Below, one piece after another: positions 33,948-41,907 of a DNA stretch of 64,000 nucleotides. Numbering within the stretch: position 1 is the stretch's first letter; each line of letters opens with the position of its first letter. The notes under the pieces were generated by a model that searched no databases, was not told where the DNA came from, and saw nothing but the letters and a program-made list of their open reading frames with translations. The position numbers and the translations under genes are program-made. Source of the stretch: Alteromonas sp. C1M14 (GTDB lineage: Bacteria; Pseudomonadota; Gammaproteobacteria; Enterobacterales; Alteromonadaceae); assembly GCF_018860965.1 (NCBI RefSeq), contig NZ_JAHKQF010000009.1:62001-126000 (forward strand), written 5' to 3'.

Positions 33948-35271
33948 CGAAGCTCTCCTCAATTGGCAACACCGCCATGTTAACCATGTAACTGCTTAGA
34001 GGACGGGCAACAATTTTCACGTTGTCCATATCTTCAACTGGCAAAATATACGCATTGCCATTTTTCATAAACAACACATCTGGGGTAAAGTTATCCAGCG
34101 TATTGTCATCGCGCACAAACCAGACTTCTTGCTGCTGCGAAATTGCCGATGACGGAATTTGCCAAACATCATCCCAGGTTTTACCGGCAATGGTTGCAGT
34201 CACATAAGTACCGAAATAAAGCGGGGCGGTTTGGTCCAATGGCTTTTCTATCTGCACGATGGCATTGCGCTGACGAGACGCCGTATCAAGGTGTTGCTCT
34301 ATGCGCTGAACCACACCATGCCAGATATGCGTATTGTCCATATCTGAAAGGGTCACCGCCCAAGGAGAGGTGTTTAAGGTTTCAGCAGGTTTGAGGTTTT
34401 GCCATTGACTGGCAGAAAGCGGAATAGCAATTTCAGCGATGTCAGTGGAATATAGACTTGCCACGTCATCTCCGGCTTGTACAAAACTACCAGGTTGCAC
34501 AGAACGACTTACCACTAAGCTGTTAAAAGGCACGGTGATTTGCGTAAAACCTAGATCCCGCTGTGCCTGTGCTAACGCACGTTCGGCTTCGGCTAAGGTG
34601 GCTTGAGCTGCCGCCAATTGTGGACCGCGTAACACCAGTTCAGAAGCGGGCTCACCATCTAGACCAGAGCGCTGCCATTCTGACATGGCCTGTTGACCTT
34701 GAAGACGTTCTTCTTCTAACGCCACTTTCGCGTCTTCTAAGTCTGCTTGCGCTTCTGCCACAGCTTGTAGGTAATCGGTATTATCAATCTCTGCCAAGGC
34801 TTCATCTGCTAAAAATCTTGCCCCTGTGACAAAATGAGTATCCAACGACTGAATACGACCAGAAACCAATGCTGATAAGGTCAACTCAAACTGCGGGCTA
34901 ACCTCACCGTAACCGGTCACTAAGGCTTGGTGGGATTTTTTCACCACCGACACCACGCCGATTTCCGGCACCGAAGAGGTACTCGTTGAAGACTGAGTTT
35001 TGGCAGAATCTCTGGAGGCCGTGGCGCTACTCTCTGATGGTCTCTGCCGAGTTGCATCGTCTCCAGAACGTTCTCTTTCCGGCCGTTCGCCGCCTTGATG
35101 ATTACCGGCGGGGCGATCTCCTGAAGGTCTTTGCCCGGCGGGTCTATCGCCACCTGGCATCCTGCCCATTGGTCCTTCATCGGACGTATTGCCGCCGACG
35201 AGATACACAGCTAACACAATAGCGATAGCAGAAAGACAAGTAATAAGAATAGTTTTTCGTTGCTGACTCAT
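33934..35271 (-). CDS. RND periplasmic adaptor (membrane fusion protein)
   Basis: This 445-residue adaptor has an N-terminal membrane anchor (about 8-26), an unusual low-complexity linker (about 30-100) rich in Gly, Pro, Arg, Asp and Ser with a repeating 'GDRPAG/QRPSGDRPAG' pattern, and then the lipoyl and hairpin domains ('ALVTGYGEVSPQFELTLSAL', coiled-coil 'YLQAVAEAQADLEDAKVALE') and beta-barrel part. It joins the pump to the outer-membrane factor. The ATG overlaps the outer-membrane factor stop by 4 bases and the stop overlaps the pump start. The charged, repetitive linker is longer than in most adaptors. Confidence 0.92.
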   Translation of the reverse strand: MSQQRKTILITCLSAIAIVLAVYLVGGNTSDEGPMGRMPGGDRPAGQRPSGDRPAGNHQGGERPERERSGDDATRQRPSESSATASRDSAKTQSSTSTSSVPEIGVVSVVKKSHQALVTGYGEVSPQFELTLSALVSGRIQSLDTHFVTGARFLADEALAEIDNTDYLQAVAEAQADLEDAKVALEEERLQGQQAMSEWQRSGLDGEPASELVLRGPQLAAAQATLAEAERALAQAQRDLGFTQITVPFNSLVVSRSVQPGSFVQAGDDVASLYSTDIAEIAIPLSASQWQNLKPAETLNTSPWAVTLSDMDNTHIWHGVVQRIEQHLDTASRQRNAIVQIEKPLDQTAPLYFGTYVTATIAGKTWDDVWQIPSSAISQQQEVWFVRDDNTLDNFTPDVLFMKNGNAYILPVEDMDNVKIVARPLSSYMVNMAVLPIEESFDGDR

Positions 35272-36629
35272 GAGGAAACTCCAAGGCCGAGAGCAAGACC
35301 TAAATCGATGCGGTTTGATAATTGATTGCGTTGTAATTCCACTAGTTGGGCTTCTAGCGAATAGGTGGTTTGTGTTACCGACAAGAAATCGAGAACGTCA
35401 GCTAGGCCCTGACGGTATTGGCTCGAATAGTTGTCCTGACTGCGTTTAGCATTCTCATAAGCCTGTTGTATGTACTGCTGGCGTACCTGGTAACTGTTTT
35501 CAAGATCCAGAGTTGCCTGCACTTCTTGCACCGCGGTTAATAAGGTTTCTTGATACGCCCACCAGCTGTTTAACGTGTCGAGTTCAGCACTGGCTAGGTT
35601 TGCTCGCAACGTTCCACCTTGAAACAAGGGAGCTGTGATGCCACCAAGTAATGTCCAAACAGGATCTTTAAGTAAAGAAAGGGCCGGTGTGTCACCGCTA
35701 TCGCTTATAGATCCGCTAATTGACAAAGACGGCAACAAATTTTTGTATGCCACCAATTCTGAGGACTCGTTGGACTTAATGTCATAGTAGGCGGCAATAA
35801 GATCGGGGCGGCGGGCTAAATCTTGATTAGGCAATGAAGCCAAGGGCTGCACCACGGCTGGAAAGTCAGCATCAACATAGAGATCATCCACGGTAAGACT
35901 GGTGCGCCCTAATAGCACCGCCAAGGCTCTTACCCCATTGGCCAAATTATTTTCATATTCGGCAATACTGGCTTTAGTTGAAGCGCTACTTGTGCGGGCG
36001 GTATCAAGATCATCAAGTGAGCCTAAGCCTGCCCGATACCGCTGTAAAATGACCAACTCGCTGTTTTCCAGGGCAACAAGCTTGTTCTTTTCTATCTGTA
36101 AAATCTTTTGCTCAGCAATAATATCCACATAAGCTTGCATCACGCTGGCTGCGAGGGTGGCTTGTGCATACTGAAATGTCGCCCCATAACTTTGTGTGGC
36201 AAACTCCGCCGCACTCACGCTATTACCAATTTTATTCCATACGTCCACTTCCCAACTTACATCCACAGAGGTGGTGTACTGGGTGTCAGTGTTTTTGCTT
36301 TTATCGCCGGTAAACGAAAGTGAAGCATCGGGCAAGCGGTCGGCGTTGGCCAATGTCTCAGAAATTCTGGATTGTTTTAAGGTGATAAAGGTCTGCTGTA
36401 ACCCAGGGTTATTGCGCAGAGCTTCATCAATCAGGGTTTGCACCTCGGGCAAAGGCAGCAACTGTAAAAGCGTGCTTGCCTGCTCGGCGTCAGAGGATTG
36501 CTCTGCCCAAGCGACATTTTCACCTAGGTTATCTTGTACCTGTTCACTGTAATGCGGGTCGTCGTGACTCGCACAACCGCTTAAAACGACGGCCAAGGTT
36601 AATGCTATTAGCGACAATTTCGCCTTCAT
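35268..36629 (-). CDS. Outer-membrane efflux lipoprotein (OprM/NodT family)
   Basis: This 453-residue TolC-like channel has lipobox LSGC (Cys19) and two repeats of the outer-membrane efflux domain ('LIDEALRNNPGLQQTFITLK', 'RRPDLIAAYYDIKSNESSEL', with helical 'QDNYSSQYRQGLADVLDFLS'). It is the first gene of the operon that continues with the adaptor, pump, regulator and kinase. The 156 bases upstream hold the promoter and separate it from the nucleosidase-like gene on the same strand. Confidence 0.93.
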   Translation of the reverse strand: MKAKLSLIALTLAVVLSGCASHDDPHYSEQVQDNLGENVAWAEQSSDAEQASTLLQLLPLPEVQTLIDEALRNNPGLQQTFITLKQSRISETLANADRLPDASLSFTGDKSKNTDTQYTTSVDVSWEVDVWNKIGNSVSAAEFATQSYGATFQYAQATLAASVMQAYVDIIAEQKILQIEKNKLVALENSELVILQRYRAGLGSLDDLDTARTSSASTKASIAEYENNLANGVRALAVLLGRTSLTVDDLYVDADFPAVVQPLASLPNQDLARRPDLIAAYYDIKSNESSELVAYKNLLPSLSISGSISDSGDTPALSLLKDPVWTLLGGITAPLFQGGTLRANLASAELDTLNSWWAYQETLLTAVQEVQATLDLENSYQVRQQYIQQAYENAKRSQDNYSSQYRQGLADVLDFLSVTQTTYSLEAQLVELQRNQLSNRIDLGLALGLGVSS

Positions 36630-36785
36630 TTCGAGTTCTCTGATAGCGTAAATGGAAACAGTGTAAAGAAAGGAGGGTTAAGGGAAGGTTAAGACCAAAG
36701 AAAAGGTGTCAACTTTAGCCACAGCACATTCTATAATCGCAAAATAGAAAGTGTGTGGCTTAAAGGTATTATTTGTTGCGGAGGG

Positions 36786-37841
36786 TCAGTCGTCCTCGCG
36801 GGCCAGAGCATCAAGAACGGCAAAAAGCACATTGGCTCCTACCCGTGACACTTCTTTGTCATAGATATGTTCCACGTTCACCCCTTCTTGCCCGCCGGCT
36901 AAATCGCTCACGGCGCGAATGATCACCCAATCAATATCATTGATGGTGCAAACCTGCCCCACCGCCGCTGACTCCATTTCGGTGACTTCGGCGTCAAAGA
37001 CGGTTCGCGTCCACTTCCGATAAGCACGGTTATCAAGAAACACCGAACCGGTAACGCCATTACCACCTACGGTTAATTTGGCTTTTCGTTCACCTAAAAT
37101 CCGCTGTTCTGGCATGGCCATCATGGCTTTTCGAGCGGCATCCAAAAGCCTTGGGGTTGCAGAAAAATAAGGGGTATCTTCAGGTTCGTCCATACCGTCT
37201 TTAATAATCAGTACTTCATCGGGATGGATAAACTGGAAGTTTTCATATTTAGGTACGTGAGGATCAACCTGACGACGGGCAGGCTGCTCGGCGAGAAACT
37301 TAGCGTAATACTCTGGCAAAATATACTCGCCATCGTTGCTAGGATCGGGGTTGGTATAGACACTTTCATCATGATAATACCAACGTTCAGGTACAATCAC
37401 ATCGCCAGGTTGCCATTGGGGATTGACCGCTCCGGCAATGCCCATATACACCACCTGTTTAATAGGGAAGTAATCAAAAGCCATTTGCATGGTTAGTGCG
37501 GCATTGGCAATACTCATACCCGTGGCAAAAACCAATACCGGCTCGTCATGATACATCCCCATGCGATAGGTTACGCCTTTATAACGCACCACCTCAGTAA
37601 TTTGCGCGCCTGGGTCGGCATCTATTCGCCCTAATATACCCTTCATTTCTGGGCCATAGGCCACCACAATAGCAGTGAATGGCGTGCTGTCGAAAACTTT
37701 AGGGCCATAATTAGACGAAGGATAAGACACCGAGGTGTCGGTGGTTGCCGTGCTATTAGGACTAGACGTACACCCTGCAAACGCAAAAACGCACAAACCG
37801 ATAACAAGCAAGCGTTGCCAGTTAGACATCACTTTTTTCAT
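36786..37841 (-). CDS. Phosphorylase/nucleosidase-family lipoprotein
   Basis: This 351-residue lipoprotein has lipobox FAGC (Cys24) and a purine phosphorylase/nucleosidase (PNP-UDP) fold: 'TAIVVAYGPEMKGIL', 'QVVYMGIAGAVNPQWQPGDV', 'TEMESAAVGQVC' and the catalytic-Asp segment 'IIRAVSDLAGG'. The fold is shared with MTA/SAH nucleosidases, which are normally cytoplasmic; a lipid-anchored envelope version would hydrolyse extracellular nucleosides. Met5 is a possible alternative start that keeps the lipobox. It is monocistronic; no nucleoside transporter is adjacent. Substrate unknown. Confidence 0.85.
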   Translation of the reverse strand: MKKVMSNWQRLLVIGLCVFAFAGCTSSPNSTATTDTSVSYPSSNYGPKVFDSTPFTAIVVAYGPEMKGILGRIDADPGAQITEVVRYKGVTYRMGMYHDEPVLVFATGMSIANAALTMQMAFDYFPIKQVVYMGIAGAVNPQWQPGDVIVPERWYYHDESVYTNPDPSNDGEYILPEYYAKFLAEQPARRQVDPHVPKYENFQFIHPDEVLIIKDGMDEPEDTPYFSATPRLLDAARKAMMAMPEQRILGERKAKLTVGGNGVTGSVFLDNRAYRKWTRTVFDAEVTEMESAAVGQVCTINDIDWVIIRAVSDLAGGQEGVNVEHIYDKEVSRVGANVLFAVLDALAREDD

Positions 37842-37938
37842 ATTTTCCCTTAGATTGTTTAGCGAAGAAATTTTACTTTATCAGTTTTTAAGTAAGGATA
37901 AACCTGAAAGCCAAAGTAAAAAGAGAAAAAGCAGAATT

Positions 37939-37969
37939 AAAAAAACTCGGCCACAACAATGTGGCCGAG
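37939..37969 (-). terminator. Terminator of the DUF2271-DUF4198 operon
   Basis: A 9-bp perfect stem CTCGGCCAC/GTGGCCGAG (37946-37954 with 37961-37969) is followed on the minus strand by a run of T (37945 down to 37939). It lies 50 bases past the DUF4198 stop. Confidence 0.9.
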
Positions 37970-38018
37970 AACAAGACAGGTTTACATCATACCGAAGGCA
38001 TGAGTCTTACCAGGGGGA

Positions 38019-38846
38019 TTAGAGTGGTAGCACTTCCATCACAAGCACGTACATACCGCGACGTTGTTGGGCAGGCGCTTTGGCTTTGTCGTCTTCATAT
38101 TCAGCTTCTAACCAGTACATTCCCGGCTCATCAAAAGACACGGATATCTCACCGTTTTCATCGGCCGTTAATGTCATGGCATCATCAGTATCACGGTACT
38201 TTTCACCCTCTTTTACGATGGTCACTTTTGTACTGGATGCGGCTTCACCGTCCATGAGGAAACCTAAGCTGATGGCTTCACCCGTATATAAGTCATTGGG
38301 GTGGGTCTCACCATTCAGCTCTAGGCCATTGCCGGTGGGCTTTAATACGGTGTCAGACGGGGCTTTTGCCGTTACAAAAACGTCGATTCTACGGGCAGAA
38401 TCTATCACTTGAAGGTCATCTGCATCTTTGGGGACGGCCTCATCAAATTCATCCACAGACGCGGTTTCGCCACGCCCCGGCCATCTTTTACGCTTGCCGT
38501 TTTCGTCTTTCCAGAATGCCATAATAGAACGAGAAGCAGTAAAAACTCGATACGTGCCTTCTTCTTTTAGGTTTATGTCGAACACGCTGCGATAGCGTAA
38601 TTTCTGACCATGATGTTTTGTGACATCTTCACCAGAAGGGGACAACACCGTAATAGAATCTAACGACAAGGGAAAATGATCAGGGGTAAAAATACCGTTT
38701 GCTACCGCGGCATCAAAACTAATCCATTCATCATCGCCGGACACCACCGTGGTTGTCGGCTTAATCCAAGCTCGGTGTGCTAGCGCCGGCGTAGCTATTA
38801 ACGAAAGTGCCACAACACCTGTGCTAATTAGACTGCGAAATTTCAT
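38019..38846 (-). CDS. DUF4198 exported protein
   Basis: This 275-residue exported protein has a signal peptide (about 1-23, ending PALA) and a mature N-terminus 'HRAWIKPTTTVVSGDDEWIS' typical of DUF4198, a family found beside TonB-dependent receptors and proposed to take part in metal (nickel/cobalt or iron) uptake. The N-terminal His right after cleavage and His/Asp residues further on could bind metal. The gene follows DUF2271 with a 3-base gap, so both are co-transcribed. A Fur-like box lies upstream of the pair. No enzyme activity is known. Confidence 0.88.
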   Translation of the reverse strand: MKFRSLISTGVVALSLIATPALAHRAWIKPTTTVVSGDDEWISFDAAVANGIFTPDHFPLSLDSITVLSPSGEDVTKHHGQKLRYRSVFDINLKEEGTYRVFTASRSIMAFWKDENGKRKRWPGRGETASVDEFDEAVPKDADDLQVIDSARRIDVFVTAKAPSDTVLKPTGNGLELNGETHPNDLYTGEAISLGFLMDGEAASSTKVTIVKEGEKYRDTDDAMTLTADENGEISVSFDEPGMYWLEAEYEDDKAKAPAQQRRGMYVLVMEVLPL

Positions 38847-38849
38847 ATT

Positions 38850-39395
38850 TTAGGGCTCCAGAAGTAATTCAATTTTAGCGAGTTCGTGACTGCCTTCGGC
38901 AGTCTGATGCTGTTTAGATGATACGGGCAAGGTAACAGGGACACTTAATACCTCTCGGCCGCCTAATTCTCGGGCCGCTTCCACGTAGAGGGTATATTCA
39001 CCCGGTGCTACACCGTCAAATACACCGTTTAAGTCTATCGTATGATCGCCGGGACGACGGGTGGCGCCGCTTACGCCATCAATAGGCATATCTGCACTAC
39101 GGCCACTTCTACGCCACCAAAGGCGCATATCTTTCAGCCACTTTTCACCTTTGCCGTTTTCCATACCCATGTCGTACCAAACAGCAATATCCTTCACTCG
39201 CTTTTCTTTACTGTTTGCAAGCCACATTGCCACATAAGGGGCGTGGTATTCAGCCACTGACATACGAGGCAAAGAGACTGTCAATTCATCGCCTTGCGCT
39301 AACGTCACAGAAGAAAACCATGAACAAGACAGCATGGCACCCACCACAGCAACGTGTTTTGCCTGCCTTTTCAAAGACCGGGCCTCTGGTCTCAT
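38850..39395 (-). CDS. DUF2271 exported protein
   Basis: This 181-residue exported protein has a long N-region and signal peptide (cut near residue 33, 'VTLAQGDELTV'). The DUF2271 domain is recognised from 'YVAMWLANSKEKRVKDIAVW', 'KGEKWLKDMRLWWRRSG', 'DGVSGATRRPGDHTIDLNG' and 'GEYTLYVEAARELGGRE'. DUF2271 and DUF4198 genes are recurrent partners, usually near PepSY or iron-linked genes. GGAG is 7 bases upstream of the ATG. The 'SGAT' motif resembles flavinylation-target sequences but the surrounding fold differs. Function unknown; a role in iron-dependent redox or metal acquisition is the contextual inference. Confidence 0.88.
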   Translation of the reverse strand: MRPEARSLKRQAKHVAVVGAMLSCSWFSSVTLAQGDELTVSLPRMSVAEYHAPYVAMWLANSKEKRVKDIAVWYDMGMENGKGEKWLKDMRLWWRRSGRSADMPIDGVSGATRRPGDHTIDLNGVFDGVAPGEYTLYVEAARELGGREVLSVPVTLPVSSKQHQTAEGSHELAKIELLLEP

Positions 39396-39583
39396 TTAAG
39401 TACTCCTTAAATTCCAATGCATTTAAAATCGCGCGCACAGCAACCTACCCATTGGATAAGTAACGCTTTCCCTTCTCTCTGTTACCCGTAGGTTATTTGT
39501 CTTAAAGTCTATCGAATTGACCGACAGAACATCGACACAAAAGCCTTTGAACCTTAATCTGAATTATTCAGTTCGCTAGGAAA

Positions 39584-39598
39584 TGAGAATTATTTTTA
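39584..39598. promoter_or_regulatory. Candidate Fur box
   Basis: TGAGAATTATTTTTA matches the 7-1-7 Fur consensus TGATAATnATTATCA at 11 of 14 positions. It lies in the 272-base gap between the divergent DUF2271-DUF4198 operon and the LysR gene. DUF2271/DUF4198 pairs are often iron-linked, which supports the call. Confidence 0.5.
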
Positions 39599-39667
39599 TT
39601 TAAGATAAACTGACTCTCCTTTTTTCTCAACTCATTTCTGCGATTTTTCTAAGGAAATTCTTTTGTT

Positions 39668-40552
39668 ATGAATACTAAGCTTTTGCGATCCTTACAGATA
39701 TTTGTCGAAGTCGCCCATACTAGTAATATGAGCATGGCTGCAAAAAACCTTCATATGACGGTTTCCGCTATTAGTCAGCAGCTGAGAAAATTAGAAATGG
39801 AAGCCGGCCTAAGCCTGTTTAACCGAAATACTCGCCATATCAGTCTTACCGAAGCCGGACAGATTTATTATCAAACCAGTATGAAGTTACTTGAAGTTGC
39901 CAGAAACGCCCAACATGCTATTGAACAATTGCAAGAATCTCCATCAGGAAAGTTAAAAATCACGGCTCCAGAAGGGTTTGGCGGTGGACTACTTAGCAAG
40001 CCGCTTAATAAATTGCTCAGTGATTACCCTAAAATTTCTGTGGCTTTGGAGTTAACAGACGACTCGGTGGATGTGATTGCCACCGGTGCCGATTTGGCTA
40101 TTTCGCTGGAAAAGGTGAACGAAGCCAACCTCGAATGCAGTCATCTGGCGACATGGGATTTACTCTTATGCGTTGCTGGCGATCATCCATTGGCGAAAAT
40201 CGAGAAAAATACGCCCTCGGACTTACAGGACCATACCTTTTTGAGTCATCGTGTCATGCCTAATATTACGCTGACAAAACCCAACGAAGCCAATATCACA
40301 TTGGCAAAGTCTCGTATTGAAGTGAATGCGATGCAGGCGTTAATACGTTTAACCCGTGACGGCTTAGGGTATGCAGTATTACCTGAACCCGAAGTGCGAG
40401 ATCTACTGAAGTCGGGAGAACTGGTCAATATCTTTGCCGAATGGAACGTACCCACTTACAGCGTTTATGCCGTCACTCCCAAACATGAAGCCATGCCAGT
40501 GAAAACCCAAGCCACTGTCAACTGTTTAAAAGAGTCGTTTTCCGTCCTGTAG
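39668..40552 (+). CDS. LysR-family transcriptional regulator
   Basis: This 294-residue regulator has an N-terminal winged HTH ('FVEVAHTSNMSMAAKNLHMT', 'VSAISQQLRKLEMEAGLSLF') and a C-terminal periplasmic-binding-like effector domain ('GKLKITAPEGFGGGLLSKPL', 'GATADLAISLEKVN'-type segments). The spacing and 'SPSGKLKITAPEGFG' are of the CrgA/AaeR subgroup. It is divergent from the DUF2271 operon and may regulate it, although the Fur-like box lies between them. Effector unknown. Confidence 0.9.
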   Translation: MNTKLLRSLQIFVEVAHTSNMSMAAKNLHMTVSAISQQLRKLEMEAGLSLFNRNTRHISLTEAGQIYYQTSMKLLEVARNAQHAIEQLQESPSGKLKITAPEGFGGGLLSKPLNKLLSDYPKISVALELTDDSVDVIATGADLAISLEKVNEANLECSHLATWDLLLCVAGDHPLAKIEKNTPSDLQDHTFLSHRVMPNITLTKPNEANITLAKSRIEVNAMQALIRLTRDGLGYAVLPEPEVRDLLKSGELVNIFAEWNVPTYSVYAVTPKHEAMPVKTQATVNCLKESFSVL

Positions 40553-40580
40553 CCTTTCTTTTCAAGCCCAAAGGCGGTCA

Positions 40581-40751
40581 CTAGGACGTAGCCGCCGATG
40601 ATATTGCTTTTTTGACCAGTGGAGACGTGCGGGTACCTCGCATCTTGTATCGATACTGCTTGGTGCTGCCAAATTTTTCAAACCTGCTGTCACTTTTCAA
40701 TTTAACCGGTTTCTTATGAGCTTTCGTTACGTTTATCACGTCAAGACACAT
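40581..40751 (-). CDS. Small basic protein, hypothetical (56 residues)
   Basis: An ATG at 40751 is preceded by GGGAG at 9 bases and opens a 56-codon frame ending in TAG at 40581. The product is strongly basic ('TKAHKKPVKLKSDSRFEKFG', 'YRYKMRGTRTSPLVKKA') with one Cys at position 2 and no membrane helix. Basic residues and aromatic residues in the middle suggest nucleic-acid or ribosome contact, though no family is recognised. It lies alone in a 543-base gap between the LysR gene and gpmA. The clear ribosome site is the main evidence; the longer frame from 40799 lacks one. It could be a chance frame. Confidence 0.5.
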   Translation of the reverse strand: MCLDVINVTKAHKKPVKLKSDSRFEKFGSTKQYRYKMRGTRTSPLVKKAISSAATS

Positions 40752-41095
40752 TGTTTTACACTCCCTATTTAACCTATGTCTAGGCGACTCATCGCCCACC
40801 TCTATTGTGGCTGTACTGGCATTTGTCGATTATTTACCACCACATATTCTTTCTTTTTATTCGTACAGTGCAGGACATTGCAGGATTCAGACCAACGTTT
40901 TTTTGACGTTTTATTCGCCAAGGTTTCAATACAAAACCTCGGTTATCATAAGCCCAGTCTGGTATTAGCTCTTGCTCGGCGCTGGATTTTTCGGCGCGAA
41001 TAAAGGATGATAGCGACACTTTTGAATGTAAAAATGGCATAGCAGTCTGTATGCCTTACCACTTTTTGTTCAACACCAAGTCTTAGGGAACCTTT

Positions 41096-41842
41096 ATGTA
41101 TAAACTGGTACTTATCCGTCACGGCGAAAGTCAGTGGAACTTAGAAAATCGTTTCACCGGCTGGCACGATGTGGATTTGACTGACACCGGCGTAGCGCAA
41201 GCACAGAACGCAGGCAAGCTGATGAAAGATGCTGGCTTTGAGTTCGATATTGCTTACACGTCTGTACTGTTACGGGCCATCAAAACCCTTAACATTGCGC
41301 TGGAAGAAATGGGACAGCACTATTTGCCAGTACAGCGTCACTGGCGTCTGAACGAACGTCATTACGGTGCGCTCACAGGGCTAGATAAAGCTGAAACCGC
41401 TGCCAAGCACGGCGAAGATCAAGTGAAAATCTGGCGTCGAAGTTTTGACATTCCACCACCAGCGGTAGAAGAAAGCAGCGAGCATTTTCCTGGTCACGAC
41501 CGTCGTTATAGCCATGTGGATGCAAGTATTTTACCTCGTGCAGAAAGCCTTAAGCTGACCATTGAACGCGTACTCCCTTACTGGCACGATGTTATTCGTC
41601 CTAGCATTCAGGATGGTAAGCGTGTGGTCATTGCGGCGCACGGTAACAGCCTACGGGCACTGGTGAAGTATCTTGATGGCATGTCTGAAGAAGAAGTGCT
41701 GGAACTGAATATTCCTACCGGTGTGCCTTTGGTGTATGAACTGGACGAAAATTTAAAGCCCATTTCAAAAGACTACCTCGGTGATCCTGCCGCCATTAAA
41801 GCGATGATGGATGCAGTAGCCAAACAAGGTAAAGCCAAATAA
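41096..41842 (+). CDS. gpmA: 2,3-bisphosphoglycerate-dependent phosphoglycerate mutase
   Basis: This 248-residue glycolytic enzyme interconverts 3- and 2-phosphoglycerate. The phospho-acceptor His9 is in '[20 protein letters not shown]', followed by '[16 protein letters not shown]', '[20 protein letters not shown]' and the second catalytic His in '[19 protein letters not shown]'. Length and motifs are canonical for the cofactor-dependent family. It is monocistronic with a strong hairpin terminator behind it. The 344 bases between it and the small basic ORF (40752-41095) contain no other gene that I can support. Confidence 0.97.
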   Translation: MYKLVLIRHGESQWNLENRFTGWHDVDLTDTGVAQAQNAGKLMKDAGFEFDIAYTSVLLRAIKTLNIALEEMGQHYLPVQRHWRLNERHYGALTGLDKAETAAKHGEDQVKIWRRSFDIPPPAVEESSEHFPGHDRRYSHVDASILPRAESLKLTIERVLPYWHDVIRPSIQDGKRVVIAAHGNSLRALVKYLDGMSEEEVLELNIPTGVPLVYELDENLKPISKDYLGDPAAIKAMMDAVAKQGKAK

Positions 41843-41855
41843 ATTAGTTCTACGT

Positions 41856-41885
41856 AAAAAAAGCGCCTTTATGGCGCTTTTTTTT
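41856..41885. terminator. Bidirectional terminator between gpmA and the serine hydrolase gene
   Basis: AAAAAAAGCGCC (41856-41867) pairs with GGCGCTTTTTTT (from 41873), giving a GC core flanked by A and T runs, so it can serve both convergent genes. Confidence 0.9.
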
Positions 41886-41907
41886 GGCTTTTTTCTCGGT
41901 GACAATA

